A stretch of DNA of 64,000 nt from assembly GCF_050231725.1 (NCBI RefSeq), contig NZ_CP077172.1, positions 1,550,001-1,614,000 on the forward strand, given 5' to 3'. The stretch's first letter is position 1, and each line of letters begins with the position of its first letter. Shown here piece by piece: positions 28,435-37,630 of this stretch. A model generated the notes under the pieces. It was given only the letters and a program-made list of their open reading frames with translations, was not told the DNA's origin and did no database searches. The position numbers were made by a program, and so were the translations under genes. The DNA is from Fusobacterium nucleatum_L (GTDB lineage: Bacteria > Fusobacteriota > Fusobacteriia > Fusobacteriales > Fusobacteriaceae).

Positions 28435-28893
28435 TTACTTTTCAAAAAGATCTTTAATTTTATTTTTAATCTCCACTGCTTTTTTAGGATTAGCATTGGC
28501 AGAGATTGCTATTTGTATGTCATTTTTTTCGTATATACTCATAAATCTAACATTCATACCATCTTTTGAAGTAATATTATTTACTAAAATATTTTTACTC
28601 ATACATAGTTGAGAAATTTCTTTATTTAATACTTCATTATCAGTTGCAACTACAACTAAAAAAATATTCTCTAAAAATCTTTCTTCAAATTCTTGATTTT
28701 TTAAGACTTTAATTTTATCATTTTTTTCCAGTTCTAAAAATCTTTCTTCTAAAATTTCTCTTGTTATAATAGTGATGCTACAATTATAATTTAATAATGT
28801 TTCAACTTTTCTTAGAGCTATTTTTCCTGCTCCAATAATTAAAACATTTTTATTATTCAAATCTATTGAAACAGGAAAAAATTTATTTGCCAC
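28435..28893 (-). CDS. Precorrin-2 dehydrogenase / sirohydrochlorin ferrochelatase
   Basis: Met8/CysG-N-type protein of about 152 residues that oxidises precorrin-2 with NAD and may insert metal to make siroheme. The NAD-binding motif VLIIGAGKIALRKVETLL and a later VVATDNEVLN and SANANPKKAVEIKNKI fit the family. No ATG is available: GTG 28893 is preferred over GTG 28902 because AGGTGA then lies 5-6 nt upstream. The short overlap with hemL implies coupling. There is no CysG methyltransferase domain, so the precorrin-2 must come from another gene. Confidence 0.85.
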   Translation of the reverse strand: MANKFFPVSIDLNNKNVLIIGAGKIALRKVETLLNYNCSITIITREILEERFLELEKNDKIKVLKNQEFEERFLENIFLVVVATDNEVLNKEISQLCMSKNILVNNITSKDGMNVRFMSIYEKNDIQIAISANANPKKAVEIKNKIKDLFEK

Positions 28894-30187
28894 TTTTTTC
28901 ACCTATCTTTTTAAATGCCATTTCTATAACTTCAAGAGTTCTATCAAGTTCTTTTTTAGTGTGAGCTATTGATAGGAAATGTGCTTCAAATTGTGAAGGT
29001 GGAACAACAATGCCATTTTCTAGCATAGTATTAAAATATACAGAAAAATTTTCAGTATTAGATTTTAAAGAATCTTCAAGATTTTCAACTTTTTCTATAT
29101 CAATAAAGAAAATTGTAAAAAGAGAGCCCATAGAATTTATACAAATATCAACTGAATACTTTTTGGCTAGACTTTCAATATTATCAACTAAATAATTAAC
29201 TTTTTTTTCTAATTCTTTATAAATGTTTGAATTTTCTTTTAAATAACTTATAGTTGCAAAACCTGCTTTTGAAGCTATTGGATTTCCAGATAATGTACCA
29301 GCGTGATAAACTCTACCAACAGGAGCAACCAGATCCATAATTTCTTTTTTTCCACCGAAAGCTCCAACAGGATATCCACCACCAATTATCTTTCCAAGAG
29401 TTGTTAAATCTGGACTTATTCCAAAAAATTCTTGAGCACCTCCAAGTGCTAGTCTAAAACCAGAGATTACCTCGTCAAAGATTAAAATAGTTCCTGTTTC
29501 TTCTGTAACTTTTCTAAGACCTTGTAAAAATTCCCTATGAGTTTCAATAAGTCCCATATTGGCAGGAAGAGGTTCAACTATGACACAGGCTATATCTTTA
29601 TTTTTTAAAATTTCTTTTACTTTCTCAATATCTCCAAAAGGTAAAGTTAAAGTATCTTTTAAAACTCCATCTGTTATTCCATTACTATCTTGATAACCAT
29701 CTGTCAATAAACCAGAACCTGATTTAACAAGTAAAGCATCTGAATGTCCGTGATAACAACCTTCAAATTTTAAAATTTTGTTTCTTTGAGTATAGGCTCT
29801 TGCAAGTCTTACTGCTGACATGGTTGCTTCTGTTCCAGAAGTAGTAAGTCTAACTTTTTCAATAGATGGAACAATATCTACAATTAATTTTGCTAAATCA
29901 ACTTCATATTTTGTTGGTAAACCGTAAGAGCTTCCATTTTCAATAATTTTTTTAACTTCTTCTATAACTTTTGGATGGTTATGTCCTAATATCAATGGTC
30001 CCCATGAACAAATATAATCAATATATTCGTTGTCGTCTTCATCCCAAATTTTTGCTCCTTGCCCTTTTTTTACAAAAATAGGAGCTTCCCTATTTACAGA
30101 CTTGAATGCTCTCACAGGACTATTAACTCCACCTGGAATTAATTCAACTGCCTTTTTGTATAAATCAATAGAATTTTTAAAAACCAT
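28883..30187 (-). CDS. hemL: Glutamate-1-semialdehyde 2,1-aminomutase
   Basis: PLP enzyme that makes 5-aminolevulinate from glutamate-1-semialdehyde in the C5 tetrapyrrole pathway. The 434-residue protein has VNSPVRAFKSV (about residues 20-30), GCYHGHSDALL, VIVEPLPANMG, the aspartate in LIFDEVISGFR, and the PLP lysine in TLGKIIGGGYPVGAFGG (about 261-277). AAGGAG precedes the ATG. With the siroheme gene downstream it forms a two-gene tetrapyrrole unit; the pathway points to siroheme or cobalamin rather than respiratory haem, which is inference. Confidence 0.96.
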   Translation of the reverse strand: MVFKNSIDLYKKAVELIPGGVNSPVRAFKSVNREAPIFVKKGQGAKIWDEDDNEYIDYICSWGPLILGHNHPKVIEEVKKIIENGSSYGLPTKYEVDLAKLIVDIVPSIEKVRLTTSGTEATMSAVRLARAYTQRNKILKFEGCYHGHSDALLVKSGSGLLTDGYQDSNGITDGVLKDTLTLPFGDIEKVKEILKNKDIACVIVEPLPANMGLIETHREFLQGLRKVTEETGTILIFDEVISGFRLALGGAQEFFGISPDLTTLGKIIGGGYPVGAFGGKKEIMDLVAPVGRVYHAGTLSGNPIASKAGFATISYLKENSNIYKELEKKVNYLVDNIESLAKKYSVDICINSMGSLFTIFFIDIEKVENLEDSLKSNTENFSVYFNTMLENGIVVPPSQFEAHFLSIAHTKKELDRTLEVIEMAFKKIGEKSGK

Positions 30188-30361
30188 TTTTAATTCTCCT
30201 TTTCAATTTTATTTCTATTAACAATATACAATTTTTTATTTTAAAAAACAAGTTTATATAAATTTATATATAAAAATATTATTTAATAAATAACTTTAAA
30301 TAATGATTTTAATATATTTTTAAAAGTTACTTATAATTAAAAAGTTGCATGATAATTCTAA

Positions 30362-30390
30362 TTCACAACTGCAATGAAATATGTTATAAT
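30362..30390 (+). promoter_or_regulatory. Promoter of the lipooligosaccharide core cluster
   Basis: A -35-like TTCACA (30362-30367), 17-bp spacer and a perfect -10 TATAAT (30385-30390) lie just upstream of the first cluster gene. The -10 falls after an in-frame ATG at 30374, which rules that ATG out as the translation start. Confidence 0.65.
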
Positions 30391-30421
30391 TAAACATAAC
30401 AATGTTGAAAGGAAAAATAAA

Positions 30422-31516
30422 ATGGTATATATTTTGATAATAATATCTATATTATTTATATTGCTTATCACTTTTAATAAAAGTGCAGTACCAGTTTTTC
30501 TATATCATCAGGTGAATCCTATTTCTTCAAATGTAAGTCCTGAAATATTTGAGGAGCATTTAAAAATTATAAAAAAATATAATATGAAAACTATAACAAT
30601 TTCAGAATACTATAATAATACTGTAAATAAAAATTCTATACTTTTGACTTTTGATGACGGATACTATGATAATTTTAAATATGTATTTCCATTGTTAAAA
30701 AAATATAATATGAAAGCAACTATTTTTTTAAATACTTTATATATTATGGATAAAAGAGAAAATGAACCTGAGATAAAGGATAATAACACTGTAAACTTAG
30801 AAGCTATGAAAAAATATATTGAAAATGGAGGAGCAACTATTAATCAATATATGTCTTGGGAAGAAATAAAAGAAATGTATGACAGTGGCTTGATTGATTT
30901 TCAAGCTCATTCTCATAAACATATGGCTATTTTTACAGATACAAAAATAGAAGGACTTACAAAAAAAGATAAAATGGAAGCTCCTGAACTATATTTATAT
31001 GGAGAGCTTGAAGATAATTTTCCTATTTTTGCTAAAAGAGGAGAATATTCAGGAAAAGCTAAATTAATAAAAAAAGAATTTTTTAAAATTTTTAAAAATT
31101 TTTATGAAGAGAATATTGAGAATAAAATTACAGATAAAAAGGAAATTTTAAAAAAATCTCAAGAATTTATTGATATAAATACTGGATATTTTTCAAATGA
31201 AAGTGAAACTGAGTACAAAAAGAGAATAGAAGAAGACTATTTGGAAAATAAAAAATTGATAGAAAATAAATTAGGAAATCAAATTAAATTTTTTTGTTGG
31301 CCTTGGGGACATAGAAGTAAGGAAACAATTAATATTTTAAAGGAATTAGGTGTTGTTGGTTTTATTTCAACTAAAAAAGGAACTAACTCTATGAAAGCTA
31401 ATTGGAATATGATTAGAAGAATTGAACTTAGAAAGTACAGTCCTGAAAAATTTAAAATTAATTTATTAGTTGCTAGAAATTTAATTTTAGGTAAAATATA
31501 CGGTTGGATATCATAG
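30422..31516 (+). CDS. Polysaccharide deacetylase (NodB-type), membrane-anchored
   Basis: Carbohydrate esterase 4 family protein of 364 residues with one N-terminal anchor helix. NodB motif 1 TFDDGYYDNF and motif 2 QAHSHKHMA (metal histidines) are present, and FFCWPWGHRSKE near the C-terminus resembles motif 3. A ~100-residue insertion lies between motifs 2 and 3. Start ATG 30422 follows AAAGGAAA and lies 32 nt after the -10; the longer frame from 30374 would begin upstream of the promoter. It opens the lipooligosaccharide cluster and probably removes an acetyl group from a cell-surface glycan. Confidence 0.85.
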   Translation: MVYILIIISILFILLITFNKSAVPVFLYHQVNPISSNVSPEIFEEHLKIIKKYNMKTITISEYYNNTVNKNSILLTFDDGYYDNFKYVFPLLKKYNMKATIFLNTLYIMDKRENEPEIKDNNTVNLEAMKKYIENGGATINQYMSWEEIKEMYDSGLIDFQAHSHKHMAIFTDTKIEGLTKKDKMEAPELYLYGELEDNFPIFAKRGEYSGKAKLIKKEFFKIFKNFYEENIENKITDKKEILKKSQEFIDINTGYFSNESETEYKKRIEEDYLENKKLIENKLGNQIKFFCWPWGHRSKETINILKELGVVGFISTKKGTNSMKANWNMIRRIELRKYSPEKFKINLLVARNLILGKIYGWIS

Positions 31517-31533
31517 TTAAACTGGAGGTGGAT

Positions 31534-32313
31534 ATGACCTTAACTGTTGCAATAATAACATTAAATGAAGAAAAAAATTTGGAAAGAACCCTGAAATCTG
31601 TTCAAGATTTTGCAGATGAAATAGTAATTGTAGATAGTGGTTCAACAGATAAAACAGAAGAGATAGCTAAAAAATTTGGAGCAAAATTTGTATATCAACA
31701 ATGGCTTGGTTATGGTCCACAAAGAAATAAAGCTATTGAACTATCAACTTCTGATTGGATATTAAATATTGATGCTGATGAAGAAATTTCGCCAGAGCTT
31801 GCAAATAAAATAAAGGGAATTAAAGAAAATAGTCGTTATAAAGTGTATAAAATAAATTTTATGTCTGTATGTTTTAATAAAAAAATAAAATATGGTGGTT
31901 GGAGTAATACATATAGAATAAGACTTTTTAGAAAGAATGCTGGAAGTTATAATGAAAATAATGTTCATGAAGAATTTGTAACAAACCAAGAAATAGCAAA
32001 ACTTCATAAGTATATTTATCATCATAGTTATTCAGATTTAGATGATTATTTTGAAAAATTTAATAAATATACAACATTAGGAGCTATTGAATATTATAAA
32101 AAAGGAAAAAAATCTAACTTTATTTCAATAGCATTAAGTCCAATATATAAATTTTTAAGAATGTATATAATAAGACTTGGTTTTTTGGATGGGCTTGAGG
32201 GGTTATTATTGGCTACAACAAGTTCACTATATACTATGGTCAAATATTATAAATTAAGAGAAATATATAAAAATGGATCCTATATTGAAAAGGAAGGAAA
32301 TAATGGAAATTAA
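31534..32313 (+). CDS. Glycosyltransferase family 2 (WaaE/KdtX-like core glucosyltransferase)
   Basis: GT-A fold transferase of 259 residues. LTVAIITLNEEKNLERTL at the start, IVDSGSTDKTEEIA with the nucleotide-binding aspartate, and NIDADEEIS with the DxD metal site identify the family. The GGWSNTYRIRLFRK and HEEF segments are typical of the WaaE branch that adds glucose to the inner core. GGAGG lies 5 nt before ATG 31534; the frame from 31504 overlaps the deacetylase end and has no good site. Likely cytoplasmic face of the inner membrane. Confidence 0.88.
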   Translation: MTLTVAIITLNEEKNLERTLKSVQDFADEIVIVDSGSTDKTEEIAKKFGAKFVYQQWLGYGPQRNKAIELSTSDWILNIDADEEISPELANKIKGIKENSRYKVYKINFMSVCFNKKIKYGGWSNTYRIRLFRKNAGSYNENNVHEEFVTNQEIAKLHKYIYHHSYSDLDDYFEKFNKYTTLGAIEYYKKGKKSNFISIALSPIYKFLRMYIIRLGFLDGLEGLLLATTSSLYTMVKYYKLREIYKNGSYIEKEGNNGN

Positions 32314-33322
32314 AAGAATTTTAGTTTCGAGAACAGATAAAATAGGTGATTTAATTTTATCAATACCAAGTTTTTTTATGTTAAAAAAAATGTATCCTCA
32401 TGCAGAACTTGTAGTTATTGTTAGAAAGTATAATGTGGATATTGTAAAAAATCTTCCATATATTGATAGAATTGTTATAATTGATGAATATACCAAGGCA
32501 GAACTTTTAGAAAAAATTGCTTATTTTAAAGCAGATGTTTTTATAGCTTTATATAATGATAGCTATATTGCTTCTCTTGCTAGAGCAAGTAAAGCAAAAA
32601 TTAGAATAGGTCCTATTTCTAAATTAAATTCGTTTTTTACATACAATAAAGGTGTTTTACAAAAAAGGTCTCTCTCTGTAAAAAATGAAGGACAGTATAA
32701 TTTAGACTTAGTTGCAAAACTTGATAGAAAAAAATTTGCAATATTGTATGAATTAAATACTAGGTTAATACTAACTGATGAAAATAAAAAAGTAGCAGAT
32801 GCATATTTTAAAGAAAATTCTATCCAAGGAAAATGTCTTGTTGTAAATCCTTTTATAGGAGGTTCTGCTAAGAATATTACTGATGAACAGTATGTTAATA
32901 TACTAAAAAAAGTAAAAGAGAAGATGCCAGACTTAAATATTATTATCACAAGTCATATGTCAGATGAAGAAAAAAACGAAAAACTTTGTAAAAATATTGG
33001 GAAAGATAAGATTTTTTCTTTTTCTAATGGAGCAAGTATCTTAAATACAGCTTCTATAATAGATAGAGCAGATGTATATTTTGGAGCTTCAACAGGGCCT
33101 ACTCATATAGCTGGAGCATTAGGGAAAAAGATTGTAGCTATCTATCCGAATAAAAAAACTCAAAGTCCGACTAGATGGGGAGTTTTAGAGGATAATAATG
33201 TTAGGTATATAATTCCAGATGAAAATAATCCAAATGAAAATTATAAAAATCCATATTTTGATAACTTTACAGAAGAAATGGAAGATATAGTTGTCAAAGA
33301 AATATTAGAGGCATTAAAATGA
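32303..33322 (+). CDS. Glycosyltransferase family 9 (heptosyltransferase-like) 1
   Basis: Heptosyltransferase-like protein of 339 residues acting on the lipooligosaccharide inner core. The N-terminal RILVSRTDKIGDLILSIP is the acceptor-side loop of GT9, and FGASTGPTHIAGALGKK (about residues 261-277) is the donor-binding motif. ATG 32303 is chosen because GGAAGG lies about 7 nt upstream; it overlaps the GT2 gene by 11 bp. The frame from 32273 would overlap by 41 bp. It lacks the CxPCxxHGxxxCP-like insertion seen in the next two GT9 proteins. Confidence 0.88.
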   Translation: MEIKRILVSRTDKIGDLILSIPSFFMLKKMYPHAELVVIVRKYNVDIVKNLPYIDRIVIIDEYTKAELLEKIAYFKADVFIALYNDSYIASLARASKAKIRIGPISKLNSFFTYNKGVLQKRSLSVKNEGQYNLDLVAKLDRKKFAILYELNTRLILTDENKKVADAYFKENSIQGKCLVVNPFIGGSAKNITDEQYVNILKKVKEKMPDLNIIITSHMSDEEKNEKLCKNIGKDKIFSFSNGASILNTASIIDRADVYFGASTGPTHIAGALGKKIVAIYPNKKTQSPTRWGVLEDNNVRYIIPDENNPNENYKNPYFDNFTEEMEDIVVKEILEALK

Positions 33323-34347
33323 ATATTTTAATAATACATACAGCTTTTATTGGAGATATAGTTTTATCCACTGCTTTGGTATCAAAGATAAAAGAAAAAT
33401 ACCCAGATTCAGATATTTATTATTTAACAACACCTTTAGGAAGAGAGATATTAAAGAATAACCCTAAAATTAAAGAAGTTATTGTTTATGATAAAAGAGG
33501 AAAAGATAAGGGATTTGGAGCATTTATTTCTTTTATAAGAAGAATTAGAAAACTAAAAATTGATATTTGCTTAACACCTCATAGATATCTAAGAAGTAGT
33601 GTTCTATCTCTTTTAAGTGGAGCAAAGATAAGAGTGGGCTATGATGTTGCTAGTTTATCCTTTGTATTTAATAAAAAAATTAAATATGATAAAACAAAAC
33701 ATGAAGTAGAAAAGTTACTATCTTTCATAGATGATGATACTAAAAGGTATGAACTTGAAATGTATTCAAGTGAAAAAGATAAAATTAAAATTGATTCTTT
33801 ACTTAAAAATTTATCAGTGAATAAAAAAATAATACTTATAGCACCTGGAAGTAAATGGTTTACAAAAAAATGGCCAGAAGAATATTTTAGAACTTTAACT
33901 CAAAATTTAGTAAAAAGAGATGATTTACTGATAGTTATAACAGGTGGAAAAGAAGAAAAAGAAATAGAATTAAATCTTGATTCAAAAGTTTTAGATTTAA
34001 GAGGAGAGATTTCTTTATCGGAATTGGCCGAGCTTACAAAGAGGGCTATTTTAGTTGTTTCAAATGACTCAGCTCCTATACATATAACCTCTGCTTTTCC
34101 TGATACTAGAATAATAGGAATTTTTGGACCAACAGTCAAAGAGTTTGGTTTTTTTCCTTGGTCTAAAAATAGTAAAGTTTTTGAAATTAATGATTTATAT
34201 TGTCGCCCTTGTGCGATACATGGTGGAAATTCTTGTCCTGAAAAACATTTTAGATGTATGAGAGAAATTACTCCTGATTTAATAGAAAATGAGATTTGTA
34301 ATTACATTGCTGACATTGATAGTAAAAAGGTGAAAGCTGATGGATAA
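33319..34347 (+). CDS. Glycosyltransferase family 9 (heptosyltransferase II-like) 2
   Basis: RfaF/WaaF-like transferase of 342 residues. NILIIHTAFIGDIVLSTAL at the start, IAPGSKWFTKKWPEEYF in the middle (about residues 173-189) and VVSNDSAPIHITSAF with GIFGPT (about 250-272) are the GT9 motifs. Near the C-terminus CRPCAIHGGNSCPEKHFRC resembles a four-cysteine site shared with the third GT9 gene. Its start overlaps the previous stop by 4 bp (ATGA), so translation is coupled. Confidence 0.9.
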   Translation: MNILIIHTAFIGDIVLSTALVSKIKEKYPDSDIYYLTTPLGREILKNNPKIKEVIVYDKRGKDKGFGAFISFIRRIRKLKIDICLTPHRYLRSSVLSLLSGAKIRVGYDVASLSFVFNKKIKYDKTKHEVEKLLSFIDDDTKRYELEMYSSEKDKIKIDSLLKNLSVNKKIILIAPGSKWFTKKWPEEYFRTLTQNLVKRDDLLIVITGGKEEKEIELNLDSKVLDLRGEISLSELAELTKRAILVVSNDSAPIHITSAFPDTRIIGIFGPTVKEFGFFPWSKNSKVFEINDLYCRPCAIHGGNSCPEKHFRCMREITPDLIENEICNYIADIDSKKVKADG

Positions 34348-34936
34348 AAATGATATTTCAAAAATTATTAAAGTTTTAAAAGATGACCATAGAAGTTATG
34401 TTTATGTCTTTGAAGTAGATGGAGATAATAAAAAATATGTGTATAAGGAACCAAGAGAGAAAAATACAAGAAAATGGCAAAAATTTCTAAATCTTTTTAG
34501 AGGTTCTGAAAGTAAAAGAGAATATTATCAAATGGTAAAAATAAATTCTTTGGGGCTTAAAACAGCTAAACCTATTTTTTATGATAAAGATTATCTTATC
34601 TATGAATATATTGAAGGAAATAAACCAACATTAGATGACATTGGCTTAGTAGTTAAAGAGCTTCAAAAAATTCACTCTATGGGTTATCTACATGGAGATT
34701 CACATATTGATAATTTTTTAATAAGTCCTGAAAAAGAAATTTTTATAATAGATTCAAAATTTCAAAAAAATAAATATGGGAAATTTGGAGCAATTTTTGA
34801 AATGATGTACCTGGAAGATAGTGTAGGAATAGAAATTGACTATGATAAAAAAAGTTTTTACTATAAGGGAGCAATATTACTTAGAAAATATTTAACTTTT
34901 TTTTCAAAATTAAAAAATATAATTAGAGGAAAATAA
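34340..34936 (+). CDS. Lipooligosaccharide core kinase-like protein (RfaY/WaaY type)
   Basis: Protein-kinase-fold protein of 198 residues likely to phosphorylate a core heptose or Kdo. The ATP-loop region YVYKEPREKN holds the candidate lysine, LIYEYIEGN is the hinge, HGDSHIDNFLI (about residues 128-138) is the catalytic loop with Asp, and FIIDSKFQ is the metal aspartate. The sequence fits the WaaY/InaA group. It overlaps the preceding GT9 gene by 8 bp and lies 1 bp before the next GT9 gene, which supports a role in core assembly. Confidence 0.85.
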   Translation: MDKNDISKIIKVLKDDHRSYVYVFEVDGDNKKYVYKEPREKNTRKWQKFLNLFRGSESKREYYQMVKINSLGLKTAKPIFYDKDYLIYEYIEGNKPTLDDIGLVVKELQKIHSMGYLHGDSHIDNFLISPEKEIFIIDSKFQKNKYGKFGAIFEMMYLEDSVGIEIDYDKKSFYYKGAILLRKYLTFFSKLKNIIRGK

Positions 34937-34937
34937 A

Positions 34938-35945
34938 TTGGAAAATCATAGAAGAATATTAGTTATAAGATTGAGTTCAATAGGAGATGTAATACTTACA
35001 ACAGCTGTACTAAAAGCATTTAAAGAAAAATATCCAGACTATACAATAGATTTTTTAGTGATAGATAAATTTAAAGATGCTATAAGTCTATCTCCTTATG
35101 TAGATAATCTATTACTTTATGATAAAAAGAAAAATGATGGCCTTTTTAATTTAATAAAATTTAGTAAAGAACTTTCAAAAAATAATTATGATTATGTATT
35201 TGATTTACATTCTAAATTTCGTTCAAAGATTATTACCTTTGTTTTAAGTAAATTTTATGGAGTGAAGGCTTATACATATAAAAAAAGAGTTTTTTGGAAA
35301 TCTATACTTGTAAATTTAAAATTAATAAAATATAAGGTTGATAATACCATAATTAAAAATTATTTTTCAGCTTTTAAAGATTTTAACTTAGAATATCAGG
35401 GAGAAAAATTAAATTTTTCATTTGAACCTGAGTTAAAAGAAAAATTTAAAGACTATAAAGATTATATAGCTTTCGCTATTGGAGCTTCAAAAGAAACTAA
35501 AAAATGGACTGTTGAAGGTTTTGGAAAACTAGCTAAAAAATTATATGAAACTTATGGAAAAAAAGTAATTTTAGTAGGTGGTAAGGAAGATTGTGAAAGA
35601 TGTGATACAATAGAAAAAATAAGTGAAAATTCTGTTATAAATTTAGCTGGAAAACTAAGTTTAAAAGAAACAGGAGCTTTACTTTCACAAACAAGATTTT
35701 TACTCACAAATGATTCAGGACCTTTTCACATAGCAAGAGGTGTTGGATGTAAAACATTTGTGATATTTGGACCAACAAGTCCAGGAATGTTTGATTTTGG
35801 AGAAAAGGATGTATTAGTCTATAATAAAATTGACTGTTCTCCTTGTAGTTTACATGGGGATAAAGTTTGTCCAAAAAAACATTTTAAATGTATGAAAGAA
35901 TTAAGTTATGAAAAAGTTTTTAAAATAATAGAGAATAAGGAGTGA
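34938..35945 (+). CDS. Glycosyltransferase family 9 (heptosyltransferase-like) 3
   Basis: Third GT9 protein of the cluster, 335 residues. RILVIRLSSIGDVILTTAVLK at the N-terminus has the same loop as WaaF; FAIGASKETKKWTVEGFGKL and TNDSGPFHIARGVGCKTFVIFGPT are the donor-side motifs. The start is TTG 34938, with GAGGA about 8 nt upstream. The C-terminus CSPCSLHGDKVCPKKHFKC repeats the cysteine arrangement of GT9 number 2. The stop is 7 bp before recA, so recA may be partly co-transcribed with the cluster. Confidence 0.9.
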   Translation: MENHRRILVIRLSSIGDVILTTAVLKAFKEKYPDYTIDFLVIDKFKDAISLSPYVDNLLLYDKKKNDGLFNLIKFSKELSKNNYDYVFDLHSKFRSKIITFVLSKFYGVKAYTYKKRVFWKSILVNLKLIKYKVDNTIIKNYFSAFKDFNLEYQGEKLNFSFEPELKEKFKDYKDYIAFAIGASKETKKWTVEGFGKLAKKLYETYGKKVILVGGKEDCERCDTIEKISENSVINLAGKLSLKETGALLSQTRFLLTNDSGPFHIARGVGCKTFVIFGPTSPGMFDFGEKDVLVYNKIDCSPCSLHGDKVCPKKHFKCMKELSYEKVFKIIENKE

Positions 35946-35952
35946 AAAAAGG

Positions 35953-37089
35953 ATGGCCACAAAAAAAGATAAAAATACCCCAGATGTAAAAATAACAGAT
36001 AAAGAAGGGAAAGAAAAAGCCGTCAAAGACGCAATGGCAGCAATTACAAAAGGTTTTGGAGCTGGGCTTATAATGAAGTTGGGAGAAAGAAGTTCTATGA
36101 ATGTAGAATCTATTCCAACAGGAAGTATAAATTTAGATATAGCTTTAGGAATTGGAGGAGTACCTAAAGGAAGAATTATTGAAATATATGGAGCAGAAAG
36201 TTCAGGTAAAACTACACTTGCATTACATATTATAGCTGAATCTCAAAAACAAGGAGGGACAGTTGCATTTATTGATGCTGAACATGCACTTGATCCAGTT
36301 TATGCAAAAGCATTAGGTGTTGATATAGATGAACTTTTAATTTCTCAACCAGATTATGGAGAACAAGCGTTAGAAATTGCGGATACTCTTGTTAGATCAG
36401 GAGCTATTGACTTAATAGTAATAGACTCAGTTGCAGCACTTGTTCCAAAGGCGGAAATAGATGGAGAAATGTCTGATCAACAAATGGGATTACAAGCAAG
36501 ATTGATGTCGAAAGGTTTAAGAAAATTGACTGCTAATCTTAATAAATATAAGACTACAATGATTTTTATTAACCAAGTTAGAGAAAAAATTGGAGTAACT
36601 TATGGACCTACAACTACAACTACTGGTGGAAAAGCACTTAAATTTTATTCTTCAGTTAGAATGGAAGTGAAGAAAATGGGTACAGTAAAACAAGGTGAAG
36701 ATCCAATAGGAAATGAAGTTGTTGTAAAAGTAACTAAAAATAAAGTTGCACCTCCATTTAAAGAAGCAGCATTTGAAATATTATATGGAAAAGGAATTTC
36801 AAAGGTTGGAGAAATTATAGATGCAGCTGTTGCAAAAGATGTAATAGTTAAGGCTGGCTCTTGGTTTAGCTTTAGAGAACAAAGCATAGGGCAAGGAAAA
36901 GAAAAAGTTAGAGCAGAATTAGAAACAAATCCAGAATTATTAGCACAAGTTGAAGCAGATTTAAAGGAAGCTATTGCAAGAGGTCCTGTGGACAAAAAAA
37001 AGAAAAAATCTAAAAAAGAAGTTTCTTCTGATGACACTGAAGATGAAAATCTTGAAATAGATGATGCAGTTGAAGAAAATAACGATTAA
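35953..37089 (+). CDS. recA: Recombinase RecA
   Basis: ATP-dependent strand-exchange protein of 378 residues that also triggers LexA cleavage. Walker A GAESSGKTT, AFIDAEHALDPVYA, Walker B LIVIDSVAALVPKAEI, loop L2 FINQVREKIGV and TTTTGGKALKFYSS are all intact. The C-terminal tail is Lys-rich then Asp/Glu-rich (last 30 residues), as usual for modulation of DNA binding. It starts 7 bp after the third GT9 gene; AAAAGG precedes the ATG. No LexA box is recognisable in the short upstream gap. Confidence 0.97.
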   Translation: MATKKDKNTPDVKITDKEGKEKAVKDAMAAITKGFGAGLIMKLGERSSMNVESIPTGSINLDIALGIGGVPKGRIIEIYGAESSGKTTLALHIIAESQKQGGTVAFIDAEHALDPVYAKALGVDIDELLISQPDYGEQALEIADTLVRSGAIDLIVIDSVAALVPKAEIDGEMSDQQMGLQARLMSKGLRKLTANLNKYKTTMIFINQVREKIGVTYGPTTTTTGGKALKFYSSVRMEVKKMGTVKQGEDPIGNEVVVKVTKNKVAPPFKEAAFEILYGKGISKVGEIIDAAVAKDVIVKAGSWFSFREQSIGQGKEKVRAELETNPELLAQVEADLKEAIARGPVDKKKKKSKKEVSSDDTEDENLEIDDAVEENND

Positions 37090-37630
37090 TGGAAATAAAC
37101 TTATTCTTGATAATGATAAAATTATTTATCTAACCAAAGAAATGTTTTCTAAGTTTGATTTAAAAAATAAAACAAGTCTTGATGATGAAGTTTTTTATTC
37201 TTTAATTTATTTTAGAATTAAATTATCAGCTTATACTATGTTAGCTAAAAGAGACTATTTTAAAAAGGAACTTAAAAATAAATTAATAGAAAAAATTGGT
37301 TTTGCAGATATAGTTGAAGATGTTGTAGAAGATTTTGAAGAGAAAGGCTATTTAGATGACTATGAAAAAGCAAAATCTTATGCTAATCAGCATTCTAACT
37401 ACGGAGAAAAAAAACTTTCATTTATTTTTTATCAAATGGGAGTAGACAGAGAAATAATATCTGAAATTCTTGAAGATGATAAAGAAAATCAAATAGAAAA
37501 AATAAAAGAACTTTGGAGAAAGTTAGGTAATAAAGAGCACAAGAAGAAAGTTGAAAGTATCTTAAGAAAAGGCTTCTTGTATGGAGATATAAAAAAAGCA
37601 ATATCTTCTTTGGAGGAGGAAGAAGAATGA
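37061..37630 (+). CDS. recX: Regulatory protein RecX
   Basis: Modulator of RecA filament activity, 189 residues built of repeated three-helix units. The segment LSAYTMLAKRDYFKKELKNKL and the later FEEKGYLDDYEKAKSYANQHS and YGEKKLSFIFYQMGVDREII fit RecX repeats. The start at 37061 would overlap recA by 29 bp and lacks a clear ribosome site; ATG 37064 is equivalent, and translation is probably coupled to recA termination. Adjacent to recA as in many bacteria. Confidence 0.88.
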   Translation: MMQLKKITINGNKLILDNDKIIYLTKEMFSKFDLKNKTSLDDEVFYSLIYFRIKLSAYTMLAKRDYFKKELKNKLIEKIGFADIVEDVVEDFEEKGYLDDYEKAKSYANQHSNYGEKKLSFIFYQMGVDREIISEILEDDKENQIEKIKELWRKLGNKEHKKKVESILRKGFLYGDIKKAISSLEEEEE

